From positions 452,458 through 516,457 of the forward strand of contig NZ_PITQ01000003.1 in assembly GCF_002834385.1 (NCBI RefSeq): a stretch of 64,000 bases of DNA, written 5' to 3'. The notes beneath the pieces were generated by a model. The model was given only the letters and a program-made list of their open reading frames with translations. It was not told the origin of the DNA and ran no database searches. Source of the DNA: Rahnella sp. AA. GTDB taxonomy: Bacteria; Pseudomonadota; Gammaproteobacteria; Enterobacterales; Enterobacteriaceae. Within the stretch, counting starts at the first letter, position 1, and each line of letters starts with the position of its first letter. Shown here one piece after another: positions 57,232 through 64,000 of the stretch. The translations under genes and the position numbers were made by a program.

Positions 57232-58224
57232 ATGAGCTGTGGAATTACAAGTATCGGGCTATATATACCCCCTCAAACAATAACATCATCCCAAATATCT
57301 AAAGAAACTGGGATTCCTGAAAGCATATTGATAAACAAATATGGAATTAGTAAAAAGCGAAGAGCTCGCAGTCATGAAACAAGTTATTTTATGGGAATTA
57401 AAGCGGCTGAAGATGCTTTGAAAAAATCCGAAATAACCGCTACAGACTTGGATGTAATAATTTGGGTCGGGAGCCAGAATACCGAGAAGTTTATGTGGGT
57501 TACGGCGATTAGTTTAGCTTCGGATCTAGGTGCTGATAATGCCTGGGCATTTGATATGACCGCTTTATGTGGATCAATGCTGGCAGGGATATCCATTGCA
57601 AAATCATTATTAGATTCGCACCAAGAGTACAGCAACATTCTTCTTGTTGGAGGATGTAGAGACATAGATTATTTAGATACAAACAACCCAAACACACACT
57701 TTCTATTAGATTTAAGTTCTGGGGCAGCGTCAGTTTTAATTAGCAATGAAAATTGTAGCAACACCATATTAGGGGATAGTTTCAAATGTGATGGCTCTCT
57801 ATCTAATATTTGCTATGCAACGCGAGAAACAAAAAAAACACATGGCAATAGTGACATGCAAATAAGATTTCTCATGAATGATTCTGAGAAATTCAAAAAC
57901 ACTTTGAACATGACATCAATAAATAACTTTGAAACTGTGATAAAAAATTCATTGAAAAAATCCAATATGACCCCGAGTGATATTGACTATCTTGCAATTT
58001 TGCATATCAAGAGGTCAGCACATGAAGAAATATTAAAAAGAATAAACTTGGAAAATTCAAAATCATTATACCTGTCAAACTTTGGCCACATGGAGCAATT
58101 TGATCCCATTTTGTCATTATTTTTAGCAGAATCAAAAGGTTTAATTAATAAAGGAAGTAATGTGGTATTGGTTAGTGCTGGCCTTGGGTTTATTTGGGGA
58201 GCAATTGTAATCTATTATAAATAA
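57232..58224 (+). CDS. KAS III-like ketoacyl synthase/acyltransferase
   Basis: 330 residues of the FabH-type fold. The nucleophile is Cys113 in DMTALCGSMLAG, the position used by FabH (112). The histidine is retained in LAILHIKRSAHEEIL, but the following HQAN of FabH reads HIKR. The asparagine region reads LSNFGHMEQFDPILSLFL instead of GNTSAAS. These changes place it in a FabH-like group outside fatty acid initiation, where members move or condense acyl groups in secondary pathways. AAGGAG precedes the ATG at 57232. No acyl carrier protein gene is visible nearby. Confidence 0.82.
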   Translation: MSCGITSIGLYIPPQTITSSQISKETGIPESILINKYGISKKRRARSHETSYFMGIKAAEDALKKSEITATDLDVIIWVGSQNTEKFMWVTAISLASDLGADNAWAFDMTALCGSMLAGISIAKSLLDSHQEYSNILLVGGCRDIDYLDTNNPNTHFLLDLSSGAASVLISNENCSNTILGDSFKCDGSLSNICYATRETKKTHGNSDMQIRFLMNDSEKFKNTLNMTSINNFETVIKNSLKKSNMTPSDIDYLAILHIKRSAHEEILKRINLENSKSLYLSNFGHMEQFDPILSLFLAESKGLINKGSNVVLVSAGLGFIWGAIVIYYK

Positions 58225-58247
58225 TTTAATAAAATATCGAGGCTAAT

Positions 58248-60009
58248 ATGAATAAAATACTTACTGCAAATGATGCTGTAGCAAGAGGCGCGTTTGAGTC
58301 AGGTGTTAAGGTCGCTACTGGTTATCCTGGTACGCCATCAACATCAATCATCGATGATATTATGAGGGATTATAAAGATATTTATTGCGAATGGTCTGTA
58401 AATGAGAAGGTAGCATTAGAAGTCGCAATGGGGGCATCATTTTCTGGTGCTAGAAGTTTAGCGGTAATGAAGACCGTTGGTTTAAACGTAGCTCACGATG
58501 CCTTGATCTCAGCAGCACAATCACAGATAAACGGGGGCCTTGTTATTGTAGTTGCTGACGATGTCGGAAGAATAACCGATGATTATAATGATTGCCGTTA
58601 TTACGGTAGAAGTGCCGGCGTCCCGATATTGGAACCAAGTGATAGTTTAGATGCACTAAAATTGACAAAACTTGCATTTAAATTAAGTGAATTATACAGT
58701 CTCCCTGTGATAATCAGACTTACTACTGTTACGTGTAAAAATAGATGAAAACTATCAATATTCAGCGAGCAAAAACTTGAAATTTAAAAGTAGCTGCTAT
58801 GCCGTATTAACCACTACAACTATCATGGGAATGAAAAACAGTGATAATCCGAAAGTTACAAGATTCAATAATGATTTTGTTCATTCGATGGATAGATTGA
58901 CAGACAATTTATCAAATAATAGCAACATCAACCCTATTGAGTTAAAAGATAAAAAAATTGGTTTTATAACATCTGGCGCATCATACCTATACTTGAAAGA
59001 AACGTTACCTGATGCCTCCATACTTAAACTTGGCGCTATACACCCCCTACCCATAGGATTGATAAAAAAAATATCCACCTATGTGGATAAATTATATGTA
59101 ATTGAAGATGGGCAATCTGTCATCGAAAAAGAAATAAGATCCATGGGCATTAACATCGCTAAAGACGTTGATCTCAAAAAATTCCCAGATTTCACATTCT
59201 TCACCCCGGAAATAATAAAAAGCAAATTCCTAGTGAATGATATCGTTGCACAACCATTGCAAGACATTCCATTTAGGCTGCCAATGAATTGTGCTGGCTG
59301 CTCTCATCTGTTTGTATATTATATACTGAAAAAATATCACCTTAAGGCAACTACAGATGTAACTTGTGGCGGGTTAGGTATTTTTCCACACATCAATGCA
59401 TTCACTAATGCTAAACATATGGGAAGTTCTATCGGAATAGCGCACGGTTTCAATTGCGCTAATGATGATAAAGAGAACTATATAGCCGTTATAGGGGATG
59501 GAGGTTTTTGGGCTACAGGTATAAATGGTTTAATAAATCTTACTTTCAATAAGGGTAATACAAAAGTAATCATCGTCGATAATCAATGTATCGCAATGAC
59601 TGGTGGCCAGGATGTCCCATCCTCCAGACCTGAATATTCATCGTCACTCGATATAAAAGAGACTTGTCATGCTTTAGGCATTCAAGATGTAATAGAAGTC
59701 GATCCTTATAAAATTGATGATTTTGAAAAAGACGTAATTTCCTCACTCAATAGAGATGGGAACGGGGTAATTATCGTCAAAAAAGAATGCCTAGTTAAGT
59801 TTAAACCAGAAGTAAAAGGACAGTGTACAATAGATAACGAAGCCTGTTTGAAATGCAAAGCTTGTCTTCAAATCAGTTGTCCCGCCCTGGAAATATTAAA
59901 AGATAATGGTGAAGAGAAGATACATATTGACTCTGGTCTGTGCGTGGGATGTAAATTATGTCAAACAAACTGTAAAAATGGGGCAATAAATTATGAAACA
60001 ATTCAGTAA
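58248..60009 (+). pseudogene. iorA: Indolepyruvate ferredoxin oxidoreductase alpha subunit, frameshifted
   Basis: Subunit that decarboxylates aryl or other 2-oxo acids to acyl-CoA with thiamine diphosphate, passing electrons to ferredoxin. The N-terminal part (58248-58748) ends abruptly after VIIRLTT; the rest continues in the next frame from about 58732 to 60009. Reading across the shift would give LTTRVKIDE, the conserved TTR segment, so one indel near 58725-58735 explains it. The C-terminal part has the cofactor motif GDGGFW with a later DNQCIAMTGGQ and two cysteine clusters, CLKCKACLQISCP and CVGCKLCQTNCK, for [4Fe-4S] centres. The second part has no good start of its own. Confidence 0.88.
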
Positions 60010-60595
60010 ACTAAATATAATATTTTGTGGTATTGGTGGCCAAGGTATTGTCTCGCTTGCTAAGCTAACTCATAAAATACTATTTATTGAAGGGTATGAA
60101 GTTAAATGCTTCGATGTCATGGGATTAGGGCAAAGAGGAGGAAGTGTTTCTTCTCATCTTCGGTTCTCTAAAGAAAAAATCTTATCACCTTTAATACCCG
60201 TAGGTCAGGTTGATTATCTAGTCGGCCTTGAACAAACAGAAGTACTGAGAAACATACATTATTTATCAACTGATGGATACTTAGTTGCGAGCGATTACAA
60301 GTTAACTTCGCCTAGCGTCAATGCTGGCTTGGAACGTGATACCCCTTACACCGTGAATGATGTATGTGCCACCAAAAAAATAAAAAAAACAATTTTTTAT
60401 AAAAATATTCTAGAGAGTGAAAACATAAGTTACGTGAATCTTAATTTTTCCTTATTGTCTATATTATTATGCTTGCTAGATTATGATTTAGAGTCTGCAA
60501 AAGAGACTATAAAGACAATCATTCCACAAAATAGGATCCAAGAAAATATTCTTGCTTTTGAAAAAGGAATAGATTACTTCAAAAAGCAAGCCTAA
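59993..60595 (+). CDS. iorB: Indolepyruvate ferredoxin oxidoreductase beta subunit
   Basis: 200 residues of the pyruvate ferredoxin oxidoreductase gamma-type domain, with GIGGQGIVSLAKL at the start and DVMGLGQRGGSVSSHLRF, both typical of IorB. It overlaps the alpha gene by 17 bases and partners it. This subunit is intact, so loss of the alpha reading frame would be recent, if real. Confidence 0.9.
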   Translation: MKQFSKLNIIFCGIGGQGIVSLAKLTHKILFIEGYEVKCFDVMGLGQRGGSVSSHLRFSKEKILSPLIPVGQVDYLVGLEQTEVLRNIHYLSTDGYLVASDYKLTSPSVNAGLERDTPYTVNDVCATKKIKKTIFYKNILESENISYVNLNFSLLSILLCLLDYDLESAKETIKTIIPQNRIQENILAFEKGIDYFKKQA

Positions 60596-60622
60596 GTTGA
60601 ATCATATAACCCGGAGTTAGAA

Positions 60623-61849
60623 ATGGAGCTTATGAAAGATCGATATTCATCTGTGACAATGTTCCAAATAAAAACACTTATATTTGCAATTCCATTTTTA
60701 ATGGGATTAGGAATTGATTTATATGTTCCCTCATTACCTGCAATAGCAAACTCATTTAACTCACCGAAAACTGCGGTACAACTATCTATTGCAACATATA
60801 TGTTTGGCTATGGGATCGGTCAGTTTTTTTTAGGTATAATTTCCGATTCTTTAGGGAGACGATTAATTCTTAAAATTTGCAGCATAGTTTTTGTCTTATC
60901 AAGTTTACTTTGCATTTTTTTATCTCCATCAATTTACTGGTTAAATTTTTGGCGATTTATTCAAGGATTAAGTATTGCCGGACTTGCTGTTGTTGCGCGC
61001 GCTATGATTGTTGATGTCTTTTCTGGAAAAGATTTATTTAAATTTACGAATTACTTTGGGCTATGTTGGTCACTCGGCCCAATAATAGGCCCTAATATTG
61101 GCGGATATTTACAAAATTATTTTAACTGGCAAGCTAATTTCCTTTTTTTTGCTGTTTATGGTCTCGTTCTGGCCTTTGTATCTTTCAATAGATTCCCTGA
61201 GACCAATAATAATTTAAAAAAAATAGGTGAATCATTCAACACTGACAATATAAAAACAGTAGCTTTAGATACTCGCTTCTTGATTTATTGTTTTATAGGT
61301 GGTGTCGGGTATGGGGTTATTGTACTTTTTAATGTTGTGGGACCATTTTTATTACAAAAAAAGTACTTAATTACTCCTATCCAATATGGGCACTATGCTC
61401 TATTGCTCGGGTTTGCATATTTTTTGGGTTCATTAACAAATAAAAAACTAGTTGACACACATAAAAATGGTGACATTTTGATGTTAGGGCTTAGTGCATG
61501 TGTTGCAATCAGCATTACATTTTCATTATGGTCACAATATTCTGTCTCTTCTTTAAAAATCATCATTAGCGGTCTCTTCCTTATTTTCTTTTTCATAGGA
61601 TTTATTGTCCCAAATACTTTAGCTAACTCAATGAAAATTTTCCCATCAAGAGCCGGCACTGCAAGTTCAATTTTCGGTACGCTAACAGGAGTCATAGTTT
61701 CGGTAATATCGTCTGTAGGCTCCGCCACCATATTACTGACGGCAAGCTCACTTTTCTTTAATTACATTTTTTACTTCCTCATTTCTGTTTTTCTTTTTTT
61801 AATAATAAAGATTAGATTTATTTCAATGAATGGTGATAACAATGAATAG
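60623..61849 (+). CDS. MFS drug/metabolite exporter, Bcr/CflA type
   Basis: 408 residues with 12 predicted helices. The N-terminal region GIDLYVPSLPAIANSF, DSLGRRLILK after helix 2, and RFIQGLSIAGLAVVARAMIVD in helix 4 follow the Bcr/CflA family of DHA1 exporters. In a biosynthetic operon it is the likely exporter or self-resistance pump for the product. CGGAG precedes the ATG. It overlaps the next gene by eight bases. Confidence 0.88.
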   Translation: MELMKDRYSSVTMFQIKTLIFAIPFLMGLGIDLYVPSLPAIANSFNSPKTAVQLSIATYMFGYGIGQFFLGIISDSLGRRLILKICSIVFVLSSLLCIFLSPSIYWLNFWRFIQGLSIAGLAVVARAMIVDVFSGKDLFKFTNYFGLCWSLGPIIGPNIGGYLQNYFNWQANFLFFAVYGLVLAFVSFNRFPETNNNLKKIGESFNTDNIKTVALDTRFLIYCFIGGVGYGVIVLFNVVGPFLLQKKYLITPIQYGHYALLLGFAYFLGSLTNKKLVDTHKNGDILMLGLSACVAISITFSLWSQYSVSSLKIIISGLFLIFFFIGFIVPNTLANSMKIFPSRAGTASSIFGTLTGVIVSVISSVGSATILLTASSLFFNYIFYFLISVFLFLIIKIRFISMNGDNNE

Positions 61850-62558
61850 AGAAGTATTTCAATTATCCATCTATGGAGCAACTTTTGTTGGCCTGCTGGA
61901 TGGTGTTTTAGATTTAGCACAAATTAAAAAGTATGGCGATTTTGGAATTGGTGCAATAGAAAGCTTAGAGGGCGAGCTAACTCTTTCTAATGGTATTTTT
62001 TATCACGCAAATTCTGACGGCGACATTCAAACTCCTGAACCACATTTTAAAACCCCAAAGATGACAGTAACGAAATATATTGCTGACAGAAAATTCACTA
62101 TTGATGAAGAAATTACTTATCCAACTTTTAAAAAAATCTTGATGGGAAAACTACCTTCTTTAAATTACATATATGCAATTAGAGTAAAGGCAACTTATAA
62201 ATGGGTGAAATTAATGTCTTATCCAAAACAGGTGAAACCTTATCCAACAATTGATGTAATCTCTGGTAACAAGATAATTAATACGATTAATAATATAGAA
62301 GGGAACATGATCGGATTTTATACACCTTTACCACTAGTAGATTTATGTGGCCCTAGTTTACATTTTCATTTCTTTGATAGTGAACATAAGCTTGGAGGAC
62401 ATATTGTTGATTTTTGTTTTTCTGGCATCACAGTCGAATATCAATATAAAAACACGTTAAACATTCAACTTCCTGATAATGATGATTTTCATAAAAGTAA
62501 TCTAGATGGAGTAAAAGAACAACTTGATAAAATAATTTCTTCTTTAGCTAACTCATAA
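61842..62558 (+). CDS. Acetolactate decarboxylase-like protein 1
   Basis: 238 residues aligning with the whole AlsD/BudA family: LLDGVLDLAQIKKYGDFGIG, LEGEL with the conserved glutamate (Glu45), YAIRVKATYKWVKL, QVKPYP, and the zinc histidines in LHFHFFDSEHKLGGH. The arginine that follows VKT in canonical enzymes is missing (VKLMSYPKQ), a residue thought to bind substrate carboxylate. It may decarboxylate or rearrange a different 2-hydroxy-3-oxo acid. The ATG at 61842 with GGTGAT upstream is preferred to one at 61830. Confidence 0.85.
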   Translation: MNREVFQLSIYGATFVGLLDGVLDLAQIKKYGDFGIGAIESLEGELTLSNGIFYHANSDGDIQTPEPHFKTPKMTVTKYIADRKFTIDEEITYPTFKKILMGKLPSLNYIYAIRVKATYKWVKLMSYPKQVKPYPTIDVISGNKIINTINNIEGNMIGFYTPLPLVDLCGPSLHFHFFDSEHKLGGHIVDFCFSGITVEYQYKNTLNIQLPDNDDFHKSNLDGVKEQLDKIISSLANS

Positions 62559-62574
62559 AAAAATTGGAGGCAAC

Positions 62575-63318
62575 ATGCTTAATTCAAATGAAATTGATAG
62601 TTACACTCAAATATCCACAAGCCAAACATTGTGCAGCGGTTTGTTAGAAACCAATTTCAAAGTCAAAGACTTATTGAATTACGGTGATTTTGGATTTGGC
62701 GCTACGGCAGGAATGCAGCATAATATAATGATCTTGGATGGGGAAATAATATCCCCGACACTTGATTTTATTGATGAACATGTAGCTATTAGTTTTATAT
62801 CACACTTTACACGAGATGGTAACTTACAGATAAATAATGCAATGGGCATTAAGGAACTGCGCAATAAAATTAAAGATAATTTCAATTCAACAAATATCAT
62901 CCATTTAGTTAAAATTAAAGGTAATTTCGATTTTGTGAAAACTTCTTCATTTCCTAAGTTTTCAAGACCATACCCTGTAATCACAGCTGACATTGTTAAT
63001 CGATCAGTTAATAGCTGCCATTATTCAACATCAGGTACCCTACTGGCTTTCTGGCTTCCTGAATTTTGCAAATGCATTAATGCAGGAGCAGGAGGATTGC
63101 ACATTCATTATATAAGTAATGATAAAATGATTTGCGGACATGTTTTGGATTGCAATATTTCGTCAGGAACTGCTGAGTTTTCATCCAAGCACACAATATC
63201 ATTAAAACTACCTGAAAGCTCTGAATTTCAAAACCTAGAGTTAGGAAGTAATGATGAACTTATCGATAATAGAATAGAAGCCTGGGCCAAAGATGGTGTT
63301 GGTGGTAAAGAGCTATGA
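62575..63318 (+). CDS. Acetolactate decarboxylase-like protein 2, altered active site
   Basis: 247 residues, a diverged paralogue of the preceding gene: LLNYGDFGFGA, FVKTSSFPKFSRPYP, and zinc histidines in LHIHYISNDKMICGH. The LDGE glutamate is replaced (MQHN, Asn50) and the arginine position is serine. The zinc site is kept, so a folded but non-canonical enzyme or a partner subunit of protein 1 is likely. A strong GGAGG precedes the ATG. Confidence 0.8.
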   Translation: MLNSNEIDSYTQISTSQTLCSGLLETNFKVKDLLNYGDFGFGATAGMQHNIMILDGEIISPTLDFIDEHVAISFISHFTRDGNLQINNAMGIKELRNKIKDNFNSTNIIHLVKIKGNFDFVKTSSFPKFSRPYPVITADIVNRSVNSCHYSTSGTLLAFWLPEFCKCINAGAGGLHIHYISNDKMICGHVLDCNISSGTAEFSSKHTISLKLPESSEFQNLELGSNDELIDNRIEAWAKDGVGGKEL

Positions 63319-63543
63319 GGATCTATATGAATGCGGACATTGAAAATTCATTCTCTCGGGAAAAGTACTTTCATCCTCCATAATAATTATTTGTGACCCT
63401 TATATAATTTATTAGCATATAGAAATATTTATTGTAAGCCATTGAATTTATTGCATTTAAATTGACATTTTTTTTCACCCTTGCTTTTAAAGGCTTAATG
63501 GTATTAATGTAAAGGAAATATATTGAACAATGTTAGGTATATA

Positions 63544-64000
63544 ATGAATTACATACAGTTAAAGAATGGTTATTCATCTCTAGAAGTTTCTGATGACAGG
63601 CCCAAGCTGCAGCTTTCGGACATGGAAACTCAGAACACTCTTAAAAGAAACAATCATCTAATTCAAAGTACGAAATCATTCTTAATTCATGTTCTTGACA
63701 ACATTTTGGTAGAAGATAAATTCATTATTTTAAGTGACGAGACAGGAGCAATAATTAATATAATTAGTGACACCCCTATCATGCAACATTTTTTTGAATG
63801 CGGCTTCAAATTAGGCACTAAAATGACTATCGATTCAATAGGAGAAAACGCTCTTGCTCGCTCACTAATAAGTAAAAATATAAATATATCCAGACCTGAC
63901 CAACATAAAATCAATTTTTTAAAACAATGGACTGAAATTGGAACACCAATTATTGTAAATGATGACATCGTAGGTGCAATTTCCATATATATAAAATTTG
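63544..64000 (+). CDS. AcoR-type sigma-54 activator, N-terminal GAF part, cut by window end
   Basis: The visible 152 residues show the AcoR-type sensor region: an FIILSDETGAIINI strand, then IGENALARSLISKNINISR with the DQH and WTEIGTPIIVNDDIVGAISIYI segments, matching the GAF domain of acetoin and related 2-oxo compound regulators. Such proteins continue with a sigma-54 AAA+ domain and Fis-type HTH; these would lie beyond 64000. A TTG in frame at 63523 with AAAGGAA upstream is a possible earlier start. It probably controls the operon to its left. Confidence 0.7.
   Translation, partial: MNYIQLKNGYSSLEVSDDRPKLQLSDMETQNTLKRNNHLIQSTKSFLIHVLDNILVEDKFIILSDETGAIINIISDTPIMQHFFECGFKLGTKMTIDSIGENALARSLISKNINISRPDQHKINFLKQWTEIGTPIIVNDDIVGAISIYIKF

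Noticed and set aside
58777..60009. Separate gene for the C-terminal half of iorA
   Set aside because: It would begin with TTG inside a reading frame that is open further upstream, without a ribosome site; a frameshifted single gene fits better.
61842..63318. Standard acetoin (bud/als) operon
   Set aside because: No acetolactate synthase or acetoin reductase of that type is adjacent and both decarboxylase-like proteins lack canonical residues.
63431..63490. Sigma-54 promoter directly upstream of the AcoR-like gene
   Set aside because: TTGC sequences are present, but no GG dinucleotide lies at the required distance.

Overview
The window reads as chromosome of an enterobacterium. The first 20.7 kb keeps the E. 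coli-type order clsA, yciU, oppFDCBA, ychE, adhE, tdk, hns, rssB, rssA, ychJ, purU, tRNA-Tyr, with protein sequences close to the E. coli ones. The accessory content (sialic acid, gallate and D-Ala-D-Ala dipeptide clusters) would suit a Yersiniaceae member such as Rahnella, Ewingella or Serratia, but the genus is inference. One departure from the core order is that ugd and a UDP-glucuronate 4-epimerase gene sit between hns and rssB, where galU is usually found.

From 20.7 to 45.1 kb lies a catabolic region. It starts with a peptide-type ABC transporter (fused double ATPase, two permeases, binding protein) with an M81/MlrC hydrolase, a ROK repressor and a ROK kinase. A sialic acid set follows: nanE-nanA, divergent nanK, an RpiR regulator and a NanT-type permease. 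A GNAT acetyltransferase and a DapF-like protein that has serine at both catalytic cysteine positions come next. A gallate pathway then runs from an aromatic acid permease through gallate dioxygenase, a pyrone-dicarboxylate-lactonase-like hydrolase and a type II dehydroquinase to galB, galC and galD. A LysR regulator with two helix-turn-helix domains lies in the middle, and an 18-base motif is shared by the two gal promoter regions.

From 45.1 to 53 kb there is a repeat-rich spacer with a long imperfect inverted repeat, and then a ddpXABCDF operon preceded by its own RpiR regulator, all on the minus strand.

At 53.3 kb a tRNA-Asn gene is followed by a P4-type integrase and then by strongly AT-rich DNA running off the right edge. 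This island carries one compact plus-strand operon: thiolase, SDR ketoreductase, KAS III-like synthase, indolepyruvate ferredoxin oxidoreductase alpha (frameshifted) and beta, a Bcr/CflA-type exporter, and two tandem acetolactate-decarboxylase-like proteins that have lost canonical active-site residues. The partial gene at the edge encodes the GAF domain of an AcoR-type regulator. The combination looks like a pathway for making and exporting a small molecule, perhaps from 2-oxo acids and acyl-CoAs. I do not recognise it as a described system, and it is the most interesting part of the window.
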